Source of the DNA: Roseovarius azorensis
GTDB taxonomy: Bacteria > Pseudomonadota > Alphaproteobacteria > Rhodobacterales > Rhodobacteraceae
Direction: 5' to 3'
Length of the DNA: 64,000 nucleotides
Assembly (NCBI RefSeq): GCF_900109455.1
Contig: NZ_FOAG01000003.1
Coordinates: forward strand, 186,001 to 250,000
This document shows, in pieces, positions 17,345-26,273 of this stretch; position 1 is the stretch's first letter; every line of letters starts with the position of its first letter. The translations under genes and the position numbers were made by a program. The notes under the pieces were generated by a model. The model worked only from the letters and a program-made list of their open reading frames with translations. It made no database searches and had not been told where the DNA came from.

Positions 17345-17944
17345 TCAGTAACCAAGCGCCCTTTGCGCCGCTTCCAGCGCGGGTCTCAGCAGGTCAGGAT
17401 TGTTATGCACGGCCTCGATCCCCTCGATCAGCAGTGTCTCCTGCGTCGCGCCCAGATTGGCCTCGCGGATCAGGCGGCTGGCCTCATCCATGTCAAAGCC
17501 TTCCACCGTCAGCGCTTCGGGTATCTGCGCAGCGGCGGCAGCCTCTTCGCCCGCGCTCTGCGAAACGGTTCCATCGGCTGCGCCCTCGGTTGCCTCGACA
17601 GCTTCGCTTGCTGCTTCCGAGGCCGCATCCGCCGCCGCGTCTGCGGCCTCACCGGCTGTATCTGTCACGGCCTCGACCGCGTCTGCGGCAGCGTCCTGCG
17701 TGGCCTCGACCGCATCGCTTGCGGCCTCTGCCGCCTCGCTTGCGGTGTCGCTCACCGCATCCGCGGCCTGCTCTGCCGCCTCGCCCACGGCCTCGCCCGC
17801 CTCTTCCAGCGTTGCCGGGGCCTCGATTTCATCGGCTGTCCCGCTGACGCTGTCGACAGCCTCTGTCACGGATTTCCCGGTAAAGAGCATGTAGCCGCCG
17901 ACCAGCACCACCGCTGCCAGAACGACCCAAACAAGGTTTCGCAT
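17345..17944 (-). CDS. Alanine-rich membrane-anchored repeat protein, unknown function
   Basis: The 199-residue product starts at ATG 17944 behind a strong AAGGAG. One hydrophobic segment (NLVWVVLAAVVLVGGYMLF) is followed by about 110 residues made almost only of Ala, Glu, Asp, Thr and Ser in short repeats such as AADAVEAVTDTAGEAADA. Such repeats form long amphipathic helices. A compact C-terminal part follows (EGFDMDEASRLIREANLG to the end). The single anchor suggests a periplasmic rod-like protein. Frames further upstream add no motif. It converges on fpr and shares its terminator. Confidence 0.7.
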   Translation of the reverse strand: MRNLVWVVLAAVVLVGGYMLFTGKSVTEAVDSVSGTADEIEAPATLEEAGEAVGEAAEQAADAVSDTASEAAEAASDAVEATQDAAADAVEAVTDTAGEAADAAADAASEAASEAVEATEGAADGTVSQSAGEEAAAAAQIPEALTVEGFDMDEASRLIREANLGATQETLLIEGIEAVHNNPDLLRPALEAAQRALGY

Positions 17945-18161
17945 AATCGTCTCCTTCAATCGCATCAGAGCCCCCGCGATAACCACCACGGCTCTTTCCA
18001 TACTCTTTCTCAGATGCTGCCGGGAAATGAAAGCCACAAGGGGAAAATCCCTTGCACTCGGCTCAGTTCAGCCGATTTTGCCGCTTGAAAGCGCGCCGCG
18101 CCACGTTTACCTTGCAGCGTCAAATTGAGCCGACACATTCAACAATCGAAGGAACAAAGCC

Positions 18162-18707
18162 ATAGCCCGCAGACCCCACAACGCGCCTCCTACGCGCGAA
18201 ACAGGCCCCCGAATAAATGAGCGCATCCGCGCTGACGAAATCCGCCTGATTGGCGCTGACGGCGAAAATGTCGGGGTCGTCACACCAGAACGCGCGCTCG
18301 ACATGGCCGAGGAAGCTGGGCTTGATCTGGTCGAAATATCGCCGAACGCGACGCCGCCGGTCTGCAAGATCATGGATTTCGGCAAATACAAATACGAAAC
18401 CCAGAAACGCGAGGCCGAAGCGCGAAAGAAACAGAAGGTGATCGAGGTCAAGGAAATCAAGTTCCGCCCCGGCACCGATACGCATGACTATCAGGTCAAG
18501 ATGCGCAGCGTGGTGAAATTCCTCGAAGGTGGCGATAAGGTAAAGATAACCCTGCGCTTCCGCGGACGCGAAATGGCGCATCAGGATCTCGGCCGTCAGC
18601 TTCTCGAACGAATCGCCGACGACATCAAGGAGGTCGGGCGCATCGAGAACATGCCCAAGATGGAAGGCCGCCAGATGATCATGATCATCGGGCCCGGTCC
18701 CAGATAA
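18162..18707 (+). CDS. infC: Translation initiation factor IF-3, starting at an AUA codon
   Basis: The 181-residue product begins [19 protein letters not shown] and continues through the N-domain ([14 protein letters not shown]), the linker [18 protein letters not shown] and the C-domain ([27 protein letters not shown]). IF-3 keeps ribosomal subunits apart and checks the initiator codon. The first ATG in frame (18303) would remove 47 conserved residues. AAGGA lies eight bases before ATA 18162, and a TGA closes the frame further upstream, so ATA is the start. Rare start codons on infC allow IF-3 to repress its own translation in E. coli (AUU there). A terminator follows at 18734-18760. Confidence 0.93.
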   Translation: MARRPHNAPPTRETGPRINERIRADEIRLIGADGENVGVVTPERALDMAEEAGLDLVEISPNATPPVCKIMDFGKYKYETQKREAEARKKQKVIEVKEIKFRPGTDTHDYQVKMRSVVKFLEGGDKVKITLRFRGREMAHQDLGRQLLERIADDIKEVGRIENMPKMEGRQMIMIIGPGPR

Positions 18708-18733
18708 TCGCGCAACCCGGCTGAAACGGATGG

Positions 18734-18760
18734 TCCCCGGCCGATGGTCCGGGGATTTTT
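18734..18760 (+). terminator. Rho-independent terminator of infC
   Basis: TCCCCGG (18734-18740) pairs with CCGGGGA (18749-18755), followed directly by TTTTT (18756-18760). It lies 27 bases after the infC stop. The classic infC-rpmI-rplT run is therefore not continued here. Confidence 0.88.
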
Positions 18761-18826
18761 CGTCTTTCGCTTGCGCTGCGCTGTCTGTCGCGTAGGATAT
18801 GGCGCTTTCCCTGACCGGAGCAGCCA

Positions 18827-19129
18827 ATGCCAATTTACGAATACAAAGTCATTCCCGCTCCGACCCGTGGTCGCAAGGCCCCCGGCTTCAAGACCCCGGA
18901 GGCGCGCTTTGCACTCGGGCTCGAGGATATGCTCAACATCATGGGGCAGGACGGCTGGGACTATCAGCGCAGCGATATCCTGCCCAGCGAGGAACGCCAG
19001 GGTTTCACCTCAAGTCATACGGTCTATCGTTCCGTGCTGGTCTTTCGCCGCGAGACGGTCGTATCGGTTGACCCCGCAAACGAGGCTGGAACCACACCGT
19101 CGGAAGTTGAACCGCGAGGGTTGAAATGA
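18827..19129 (+). CDS. DUF4177-like small protein
   Basis: The 100-residue protein begins MPIYEYKVIPAPTRGRK and contains LNIMGQDGWDYQRSDILP, close to the DUF4177 pattern of a short beta sheet plus a helix with a conserved GW. GGAG precedes the ATG at six bases. No cofactor motif or membrane segment is seen and the function is unknown. It stands alone between the infC terminator and the DnaJ-like gene. Confidence 0.75.
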   Translation: MPIYEYKVIPAPTRGRKAPGFKTPEARFALGLEDMLNIMGQDGWDYQRSDILPSEERQGFTSSHTVYRSVLVFRRETVVSVDPANEAGTTPSEVEPRGLK

Positions 19130-19299
19130 CCTGTCAAAATATGGATTTTAATGTTTTTATTCAAAATTTTAGCCTCCAGGCATCGGGCCGGCCCATACCT
19201 GCGCCTCACCCACCTGTTACAGAAATTTTTTATGCCGCCCCCTTCAATTCGCCGCGTTTCGGCATACACTCCGCGTCCTGACTCGCAAAGGGAAGTCCA

Positions 19300-19923
19300 A
19301 TGTCCAAATCAGATCCCTTCGGTTTCGATATGTCGGTCTCCTCGGCCAAGAAGAAAAATCCGCGTGGCCGACGGGGAATGTCCGGCGCGTCCGAGACATC
19401 GACACGGGTCTGCGACCACGAGGGCTGTCAGGAACCCGGAAAGTATCGCGCGCCAAAGGCCCCCGATGTACTGGACGATTACTACTGGTTCTGCCAGCAG
19501 CATGTGCGCGACTATAACCTCAGGTGGAATTTCTTTGATGGCACGACCGAGGCGGAACTGAACGCCCAGATGTCCAAGGACAAGGTCTGGGAGCGGGAAA
19601 CACGCCGCTTCTCCGATCCCGAGGCGCGGGCATGGGCACGTCTGGGCATCGAGGATCCGCATCAGGTGCTGGGCGTCAACGCCACGCAGAATCCCGGCAA
19701 GACCAAGGGCGGCGGCCGCAAACTCCCCCCCACCGAACGCCGCGCGATCGAGATTCTCGAGGCCGAGGACACCTGGACCAAGGCGGACCTGCGCAAGGCC
19801 TATAAATCCCTTATCAAGGTGCTGCATCCCGACATAAACGGCGGCGACCGCAGTCAGGAAGAGCAGTTGCAACAGGTCGTCTGGGCCTGGGACCAGATCA
19901 AGGACAGCCGCAATTTCAAATGA
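19300..19923 (+). CDS. J-domain protein with a C-terminal DnaJ module
   Basis: The 207-residue protein has its J-domain at the C-terminus: LRKAYKSLIKVLHPDINGGDR holds the essential HPD. Classical DnaJ starts with this domain. The N-terminal part carries possible metal ligands (CDHEGCQEPGKY and WFCQQHVRDYN) that could form a small zinc-like site. J-proteins stimulate DnaK ATPase; this type is common and uncharacterised in Rhodobacterales. The partner or client is unknown. GGGAAG precedes the ATG. Confidence 0.88.
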   Translation: MSKSDPFGFDMSVSSAKKKNPRGRRGMSGASETSTRVCDHEGCQEPGKYRAPKAPDVLDDYYWFCQQHVRDYNLRWNFFDGTTEAELNAQMSKDKVWERETRRFSDPEARAWARLGIEDPHQVLGVNATQNPGKTKGGGRKLPPTERRAIEILEAEDTWTKADLRKAYKSLIKVLHPDINGGDRSQEEQLQQVVWAWDQIKDSRNFK

Positions 19924-20061
19924 TCCGGGACGCGCCGTGATCCTTGCCCCCGGGACCGGCGCCGCCGGAGACCAAAGGCAAATTTCCGCGCAGATCCGCC
20001 AACCGCTCTTGGAAACCGGCCGGGAAAGACACATCTTTCAGGAAATTGAAAGGATTTCGGG

Positions 20062-20379
20062 ATGACACGTATTCTTGCCTTGGCACTCTTGGGTTTTTCC
20101 CTGAGCGGCGCGCCGGTCCTTGCGGGTCACACAGGCTGTCCGCCCGGACTTGCCAAGAAACACAACGGCTGCATGCCTCCGGGCCTCGCCAAGAAACAGG
20201 GCCTCTATCATCCGGGCGACATAATCCACGGGGATTACATCATCCTGCGCCACCCCGGTCGTCACGGGCTTGATCCCCGCCACACCTATTACCGCGTGGG
20301 CGACCACATTTACCGCGTGGACAGGGATACCCGCAAGGTGCTGGATCTGATCGGGGCAGCGGCGGCTGTTCTCAACTGA
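20062..20379 (+). CDS. Small exported protein with duplicated CPPGLAKK motif
   Basis: The 105-residue product has a signal peptide (about 21 residues, ending VLAG), then two near-identical motifs, CPPGLAKKHNG and CMPPGLAKKQGL, and a C-terminal part YYRVGDHIYRVDRDTRKVLDLIGA. This architecture is seen in periplasmic RcnB-like or related small proteins of Rhodobacteraceae. The two cysteines could pair. AAGGA precedes the ATG. Function is unknown; any link to the convergent uvrA is likely only positional. Confidence 0.7.
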   Translation: MTRILALALLGFSLSGAPVLAGHTGCPPGLAKKHNGCMPPGLAKKQGLYHPGDIIHGDYIILRHPGRHGLDPRHTYYRVGDHIYRVDRDTRKVLDLIGAAAAVLN

Positions 20380-20403
20380 CCGGCGCTTGCCGGGGCGTGC
20401 CCG

Positions 20404-23265
20404 CTACTCTGCAGCCACCCGCCCGCGCGCGGTCAGCATCTGCTTGAGATACCGGCCCGTATGGCTGCGGGGCTCCTCCGCCACCTCTTCGGGTGTGCCC
20501 ACCGCCACGATCTCGCCGCCGCCATCGCCGCCTTCGGGGCCGATGTCGATGATCCAGTCTGCGGTCTTGATCACATCCAGATTGTGCTCGATCACCACCA
20601 CCGAATTACCCTGATCGACCAGTTCGTGCAGCACCTCCAACAGCTTTTTCACATCCTCGAAATGCAGCCCCGTCGTCGGCTCGTCCAGAATATAAAGCGT
20701 CCGTCCCGTGGCGCGCTTTGACAGTTCCTTGCTCAGCTTCACCCGCTGCGCCTCGCCGCCGGACAGCGTGGTCGCCTGCTGCCCCACCTTGATATAGCCC
20801 AGACCCACACGGCAGAGCGCATCCATCTTCTCACGGATCGCCGGCACCGCCTTGAAGAACTCCTGCGCATCCTCGACCGTCATGTCCAGCACATCGGCGA
20901 TGCTCCTGCCCTTGAAACGGATTTCCAGCGTCTCGCGGTTATACCGCGCGCCCTTGCAGGTCTCGCAGGTCACATAGACGTCCGGCAGGAAATGCATCTC
21001 GATCTTGATCAGCCCGTCGCCCTGGCAGGCCTCGCAGCGCCCGCCCTTAACGTTGAACGAAAACCGCCCCGGCTTGTAACCGCGCGCCTTGGCCTCGGGC
21101 AGACCCGCGAACCAGTCGCGGATCGGCGTGAAGGCGCCCGTGTAGGTCGCAGGGTTAGAGCGCGGCGTGCGCCCGATAGGCCGCTGGTCGATGTCGATCA
21201 CCTTGTCCAGATGCTCCAACCCCTTGATCGTCTCGCAGGGTGCCGGTGTCTGGCGCGCGCCGTTCAGACGCATCGAAGCCGTCTTGAACAGCGTCTCGAT
21301 GGTCAGCGTCGACTTGCCCCCACCCGATACGCCGGTGACACAGACGAACCGGGCAAGCGGAAACTCCGCCGTCACCTCCTTGAGGTTGTTGCCGGTGGCC
21401 CTGACCACGGTCAGCTTCTTCCTGTTGCCCTTGCGCCGCTCCGCGGGCACGGCAATCTGGCGCAGCCCGGCCAGATATTGCCCGGTGATCGAGGCCGCAT
21501 CGGCGATCACCTCCGCAGGCGTGCCGTGGCTGACCACCTGCCCGCCATGCACCCCCGCGCCGGGACCGATGTCAAAGACATAATCGGCGGTCCGGATGGC
21601 CTCTTCGTCATGCTCGACCACGATCACCGTGTTGCCTTGGTCGCGCAGGTTTCTCAGCGTCTGCAAGAGTCGGCCGTTGTCGCGCTGATGCAGGCCGATG
21701 GATGGCTCGTCCAGCACATAGAGCACGCCGGTGAGGCCAGAGCCGATCTGGCTCGCCAGCCGAATGCGCTGGCTTTCACCGCCGCTCAGCGTCCCCGCGT
21801 TCCGGCTCAGCGTCAGATATTCCAGCCCCACGTTGTTGAGAAACCCCAACCGCTCGCGGATCTCTTTCAGGATCGCGCGGGCGATCTCGTTCTTCTGGTT
21901 GGTCAGATGCTGTGGCACCGTCTCGCACCACTCATACGCCTCGCGGATCGACATCTGCACCACCTGCCCCACATGCAGCCCCGCGATCCGCACGGCGAGC
22001 GCCTCGGGCCGCAGGCGATAGCCGCCACAGGCGCCACAAGGACGGTTGTTCTGATAGCGTTCGAATTCCTCGCGGATCCAGCTCGAATCGGTCTCGCGAT
22101 AGCGCCGCTCCATATTCGGAATCACCCCCTCAAAGACCCGGCTCACCTGATAGACGCGCCCGCCCTCGTCATAGCGAAATGGAATTTCCTCTTCACCAGA
22201 GCCCCGCAGGAAAACCTGCTGCACATGCTCGGGCAGATCCTTCCACGCGGCGTTCCGGTCAAACCCGTAATGCGCGGCGATAGAGTTGATCGTCTGCGTG
22301 AAATAGGGGCTCTTGCCCTTGCGCCAAGGCGCGATCGCCCCATCGCTGATCCTCATCGCCTCATCGGGCACCACCAGACGCTCATCAAAGAACAGCTCCG
22401 CCCCCAACCCGTCACAGTCCGGGCAGGCCCCGAACGGCGCGTTGAACGAGAACAGCCGCGGCTCGATCTCGGGGATGGTGAACCCACTGACCGGACAGGC
22501 GAATTTCTCCGAGAACGTGATCCGATCCGGTTCTCCCTCACGCGGCGCGGTTTCCAGCACCGCGATCCCGTCCGCCAGATCCAGTGCGGTGCGCAGACTG
22601 TCCGCCAGCCGCGTCTCCAGCCCTTCCTTCACCACCAGCCGGTCCACCACCACGTCAATGTCATGGCGAAACTTCTTGTCCAGCACGGGCGGCTCGTCGA
22701 GGTCGTGAAACGCCCCATCCACCTTGACCCGCTGAAAGCCGGACTTGCGCAACTCCAGAAACTCCTTGCGGTACTCGCCCTTGCGGTCGCGCACGATCGG
22801 CGCAAGCAGATAGGCCCGCGTGCCCTCCGGCATCGCCATCACGCGGTCCACCATGTCCTGCACCTGCTGCGCCTCGATCGGCAGGCCGGTGGCGGGGCTG
22901 TAGGGCGTGCCAACGCGGGCGAACAGCAACCGCAGGTAATCGTAGATTTCCGTGACCGTGCCAACGGTCGAGCGCGGATTCTTGCTCGTCGTCTTCTGCT
23001 CTATGGAAATCGCGGGGCTGAGGCCGCTGATGTGGTCCACATCCGGCTTCTGCATCATGTCCAGGAACTGCCGCGCATAGGCGCTCAGCGATTCGACATA
23101 GCGCCGCTGCCCCTCGGCATAGATCGTATCGAACGCAAGGCTCGACTTGCCCGAACCGGAAAGCCCCGTGATCACAACCAGTTGGTTGCGCGGAATGTCC
23201 ACGTCGATGTTCTTGAGGTTATGCTCGCGCGCGCCGCGCACCTCTATATGCCTGAGTTCGGCCAT
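20404..23265 (-). CDS. uvrA: UvrABC excision repair, subunit A
   Basis: The 953-residue damage-recognition ATPase has two ABC modules: Walker [13 protein letters not shown] near residue 35 and [13 protein letters not shown] near 645, with signatures [12 protein letters not shown] and [15 protein letters not shown]. The C-terminal zinc finger is complete (CEACQGDG and CETCKGAR). The first zinc module has CPVS in place of CxxC, a substitution I recall as normal in alphaproteobacteria. GGGGGTCAGA precedes the ATG. An SOS box lies 67 bases upstream, so it is probably LexA-controlled. Confidence 0.98.
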   Translation of the reverse strand: MAELRHIEVRGAREHNLKNIDVDIPRNQLVVITGLSGSGKSSLAFDTIYAEGQRRYVESLSAYARQFLDMMQKPDVDHISGLSPAISIEQKTTSKNPRSTVGTVTEIYDYLRLLFARVGTPYSPATGLPIEAQQVQDMVDRVMAMPEGTRAYLLAPIVRDRKGEYRKEFLELRKSGFQRVKVDGAFHDLDEPPVLDKKFRHDIDVVVDRLVVKEGLETRLADSLRTALDLADGIAVLETAPREGEPDRITFSEKFACPVSGFTIPEIEPRLFSFNAPFGACPDCDGLGAELFFDERLVVPDEAMRISDGAIAPWRKGKSPYFTQTINSIAAHYGFDRNAAWKDLPEHVQQVFLRGSGEEEIPFRYDEGGRVYQVSRVFEGVIPNMERRYRETDSSWIREEFERYQNNRPCGACGGYRLRPEALAVRIAGLHVGQVVQMSIREAYEWCETVPQHLTNQKNEIARAILKEIRERLGFLNNVGLEYLTLSRNAGTLSGGESQRIRLASQIGSGLTGVLYVLDEPSIGLHQRDNGRLLQTLRNLRDQGNTVIVVEHDEEAIRTADYVFDIGPGAGVHGGQVVSHGTPAEVIADAASITGQYLAGLRQIAVPAERRKGNRKKLTVVRATGNNLKEVTAEFPLARFVCVTGVSGGGKSTLTIETLFKTASMRLNGARQTPAPCETIKGLEHLDKVIDIDQRPIGRTPRSNPATYTGAFTPIRDWFAGLPEAKARGYKPGRFSFNVKGGRCEACQGDGLIKIEMHFLPDVYVTCETCKGARYNRETLEIRFKGRSIADVLDMTVEDAQEFFKAVPAIREKMDALCRVGLGYIKVGQQATTLSGGEAQRVKLSKELSKRATGRTLYILDEPTTGLHFEDVKKLLEVLHELVDQGNSVVVIEHNLDVIKTADWIIDIGPEGGDGGGEIVAVGTPEEVAEEPRSHTGRYLKQMLTARGRVAAE

Positions 23266-23332
23266 TCTGACCCCCGGGATTCACCTCTCCCACACATAGG
23301 CGAGACGCGCCCGGCTTCCAAGCCAATTTTGC

Positions 23333-23347
23333 GAACATAGCGCGAAC
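23333..23347 (-). promoter_or_regulatory. Predicted LexA (SOS) box upstream of uvrA
   Basis: The plus strand reads GAAC-N7-GAAC (23333-23336 and 23344-23347), which is GTTC-N7-GTTC on the uvrA strand. This direct repeat is the known LexA site of alphaproteobacteria such as Rhodobacter. Its place 67 bases before the start of a DNA-repair gene supports it strongly. Confidence 0.8.
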
Positions 23348-23361
23348 ATGCGCCGCGCCGC

Positions 23362-23919
23362 CTATTTCCGCGCCAGCGCCCAGGCGCAGATCGGAAAATC
23401 CGGCTCATCGGTCAGATCGTCGGTTTCAGGATCGTGGACCGGCGGCCACACCGCTTCCAGATTGCGTCGCGCGGCATGACGGTTGCCCCATTGTTCAGCC
23501 TTGATGCAATCCTCGGCAAAGCCCGCCTCGATCAGCAGGTTCTTCAGCCCCCGCGCGCTCCAGCGCGAGCAATCCACCGGGTCGCCATGCCAGGGCACAT
23601 GAAACGGCACGGCCAGCCAGAAATATCCCCCCGGTCGCAGCATCTCCAGCACATGCCGCGTAGCGGCATAGGGCCGGTCCAGATGCTCCCACACCTGATT
23701 GGCCAGCACGATATCGAACTGCAACACCTGCCCGGTATCGTCCACAAACGGCCCCTGGCAGATGTCATGTCCGGGATAGCGGAACCGCGTGTAGCTCTTG
23801 AACTGGAATCGCCGCCCGAACTTGCCGGATATCTCCGCCGCATCCATCGCCGCCGGACTCAGATCCGACAGCCATCGGCGCGAGGTCTTCTGCATCACGA
23901 TCCGGTTGAGACTTGCCAC
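23362..23919 (-). CDS. Class I SAM-dependent methyltransferase-like protein
   Basis: The 185-residue product shows methyltransferase motifs from the middle onward: FDIVLANQVWEHLDRPYAA, LEMLRPGGYFWLAVPF and SARGLKNLLIEAGF. The usual glycine-rich SAM loop (GxGxG) is not visible; the N-terminus reads MDAAEISGKFGRRFQF where it would be expected. A GTG at 23919 is the first start in frame, with GGGGGTGACAG upstream; ATG 23895 is an alternative. The upstream frame is closed by TGA. Substrate is unknown. Confidence 0.75.
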   Translation of the reverse strand: MASLNRIVMQKTSRRWLSDLSPAAMDAAEISGKFGRRFQFKSYTRFRYPGHDICQGPFVDDTGQVLQFDIVLANQVWEHLDRPYAATRHVLEMLRPGGYFWLAVPFHVPWHGDPVDCSRWSARGLKNLLIEAGFAEDCIKAEQWGNRHAARRNLEAVWPPVHDPETDDLTDEPDFPICAWALARK

Positions 23920-24062
23920 CTGTCACCCCCATGTTCCGCCGCCAGGCGCTGTCATTTGCCAGACGGACACAAGCAGCTCCCGCACCCCGGCTTCTTCTTG
24001 GCGACAATACCCCTGGGGGAGTCGCCCATCGGGCGACGGGGGGCGGCGCCCCCGAACCGGCG

Positions 24063-25457
24063 TTACATATGAATAACCCGCCCATAGGCGTCGAGCACGC
24101 TCTCGTGCATCATCTCGCTCAGCGTCGGATGCGGAAAGACCGTGTTCATCAGATCCTCTTCGGTGGTCTCCAACTGGCGGCCCACCACATAGCCCTGGAT
24201 CAGCTCGGTCACCTCGGCACCCACCATATGCGCGCCCAAAAGCTCTCCGGTTGCCGCGTCGAATACTGTCTTGATCATCCCCTCCGGCTCGCCCAGGGCA
24301 ATCGCCTTGCCATTGCCGATGAACGGGAAACGGCCGACCTTCACCTTGTGGCCCGCCTCCTTCGCCTTGGCCTCGGTCAGCCCGACGCTGGCGATCTGCG
24401 GATGGCAATAGGTGCAGCCCGCGATGCTCTCGGGCTTTACCGGGTGCGGATGGCCGCCCGCGATATGCTCGGCCACCATCACGCCCTCATGGCTGGCCTT
24501 GTGCGCCAGCCACGGGCCGTTGGTGGCATCGCCGATCACATACAGCCCCTCGACGCCGCTGCGGCAATAGTCATCCGTCACCACGAAACTGCGGTCGATT
24601 TTCGCGCCAAGCGCCTCCAGCCCCAGCCCTTCGGTATTGGCCACGATCCCGACGGCGGAGATCACCGTGTCGAACTCGTGCTTCTCCACCTTGCCGCCGG
24701 TCTCGATATGCGCCGTAACCTTGCCCTTGGCCCGGTCCAGTTGCTTGACCATGGCCTTTTCCATGATGGTCATGCCCTGTTTGACAAAGGCTTTCTTCGC
24801 AAAGGCCGAAATCTCGGCATCCTCGACCGGCAGGATGCGATCCAGCACCTCGACCACGGTCGTCTGCGCCCCGAGCGTGTTGTAGAAGCTGGCGAATTCG
24901 ATCCCGATCGCGCCCGAACCGATGACCAGCAGTTTTTTCGGCATGCGCGGCGGCATCAGCGCATGCTTGTAGGTCCACACCAGATCGCCATCCGCCTCCA
25001 GCCCCGGCAATTGCCGCGCCCGCGCGCCAGTGGCCAGCACGATGCTCTTCGCGCTCAGCTCTTCGGTGCCCTTGTCGGTCTTTACACTGACGCGACCCTT
25101 GGCGGGCAGCGTCGCTTCGCCCATCACAACCGTGATCTTGTTCTTCTTCATCAGATGCGCCACGCCGGAACTGAGCTGCTTGGCCACGTTGCGCGACCGT
25201 TTGACAACCGCATCGAGATCATAGCCGATCCCCTCGGCCTTCAGACCGAATTCCTTGGCCCGGTGCATCAGGTGAAACACCTCCGAGGACCGCAGCAGAG
25301 CCTTGGTCGGAATGCAGCCCCAGTTGAGACAGATGCCGCCCATATGCTCGCGCTCGACAATCGCCACCTTCAGGCCCAGCTGCGCGCCGCGAATGGCGGC
25401 GACATAGCCCCCCGGCCCCGCACCGATTACGATCATGTCATAGGTATTCGACGCCAT
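24063..25457 (-). CDS. lpdA: Dihydrolipoyl dehydrogenase (E3)
   Basis: The 464-residue flavoenzyme reoxidises dihydrolipoamide in 2-oxoacid dehydrogenase complexes and the glycine cleavage system. Visible are the FAD loop VIGAGPGGYVAAIRG, the redox-active disulfide GICLNWGCIPTK, the NAD loop VIGSGAIGIEFASF, TAEGLGLEALGA-like central motif (NTEGLGLEALGAK), and the catalytic HPHPTLSEMMHE at the end. The E1 and E2 genes are not adjacent, so which complex it serves cannot be decided. A perfect inverted repeat lies 21 bases upstream of the ATG. Confidence 0.97.
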   Translation of the reverse strand: MASNTYDMIVIGAGPGGYVAAIRGAQLGLKVAIVEREHMGGICLNWGCIPTKALLRSSEVFHLMHRAKEFGLKAEGIGYDLDAVVKRSRNVAKQLSSGVAHLMKKNKITVVMGEATLPAKGRVSVKTDKGTEELSAKSIVLATGARARQLPGLEADGDLVWTYKHALMPPRMPKKLLVIGSGAIGIEFASFYNTLGAQTTVVEVLDRILPVEDAEISAFAKKAFVKQGMTIMEKAMVKQLDRAKGKVTAHIETGGKVEKHEFDTVISAVGIVANTEGLGLEALGAKIDRSFVVTDDYCRSGVEGLYVIGDATNGPWLAHKASHEGVMVAEHIAGGHPHPVKPESIAGCTYCHPQIASVGLTEAKAKEAGHKVKVGRFPFIGNGKAIALGEPEGMIKTVFDAATGELLGAHMVGAEVTELIQGYVVGRQLETTEEDLMNTVFPHPTLSEMMHESVLDAYGRVIHM

Positions 25458-25477
25458 GCGATCCTCCGCTTCAAATT

Positions 25478-25495
25478 TAGTTTGATATTAAACTA
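25478..25495. promoter_or_regulatory. AT-rich inverted repeat in the lpdA leader
   Basis: TAGTTT (25478-25483) and AAACTA (25490-25495) flank GATATT. The element is close to the lpdA ATG (25457) and unusually AT-rich for the region. It could be an operator for a dimeric regulator or part of the promoter. No matching regulator is adjacent. Confidence 0.3.
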
Positions 25496-25591
25496 TTTTC
25501 GAAAAGACCACAACGCAGCAACGCTCCGGGCGGCGCAATCGCCCGCTGGCGGCGTTCACTGTGGCATGGTTGCCGCTTGTCCGGTGCGCGC

Positions 25592-26170
25592 TCAGGCCGC
25601 GGCCATCAATTGCCGCAGCGTGGCGCCATAGCCGCCCTGCGCCTGATAGTCGCGTTCCAGCGCGGTCGAGGGGCGATCCAGCGCCGCGTTGCGATAGGGA
25701 AAACGACCAAACTGCCGGATCACCTCGCGATGCGCGCGGGCATGAATCATGTTCTCCGGCCCATGCAGCGGCATGCGCTCGCAAATCAGCCGCACGCAAC
25801 GCTCCTGGTCACACAGGCTCTCGGAATGCATCAGCGGCAGATAGAAAAACTGCCGCGCCGGTTCGTCGATCCGCATGTCCCAGCCCCGGCTGATCGCAAC
25901 CTTGGCGGCGGCCAGCGCCACCCGGTCGGTGGCAAAGGCACGCGCCTCGCCCCGGAACATGTTGCGCGGAAACTGATCGGTCAGGATGATATAGGCCAGC
26001 GTGCCGCTTGCGTAGGTCAGCCACAGCGCATGGGCACCCTGGCGTGCATTCTCCCAGGCGCCTGAAAATCTGTCCCGTATCGTCTGGTCCAGAGTCTCAG
26101 ACGCTTCATACCACCCTTCAGGTCCGACCTCGTCAAGCCAGAACCCCAACACTTCTTCGGGTGAAACCAT
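25592..26170 (-). CDS. DUF924 family protein
   Basis: The 192-residue protein is of the DUF924 type: VLGFWLDEVG at the start, ILTDQFPRNMFRG in the middle, QFFYLPLMHSESL, and FGRFPYRNAALDRPS near the end. The fold is an all-helical TPR-like bundle by family knowledge; the function is unknown. ATG 26170 has AGGA seven bases ahead; an ATG at 26188 in the same frame is less likely. It may follow an unrelated promoter in the AT-rich gap before the MFS gene. Confidence 0.92.
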   Translation of the reverse strand: MVSPEEVLGFWLDEVGPEGWYEASETLDQTIRDRFSGAWENARQGAHALWLTYASGTLAYIILTDQFPRNMFRGEARAFATDRVALAAAKVAISRGWDMRIDEPARQFFYLPLMHSESLCDQERCVRLICERMPLHGPENMIHARAHREVIRQFGRFPYRNAALDRPSTALERDYQAQGGYGATLRQLMAAA

Positions 26171-26273
26171 AGGACATTCCTCGACCACCTATGACGATTG
26201 TCTGACGATAACGTGAAATTCCTCTGATTTCACAGTAACATATTACTACAAAAGGGACATAAATACCCGGCAT

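Noticed and set aside
17400-17894. Repetitive DNA that might look like a repeat array
   Set aside because: The repetition comes from Ala/Glu/Asp codons of the protein on the minus strand; units and spacers do not have CRISPR structure.
20992-23340. Plus-strand frame of 782 codons opposite uvrA
   Set aside because: A shadow of uvrA; no recognisable domain.
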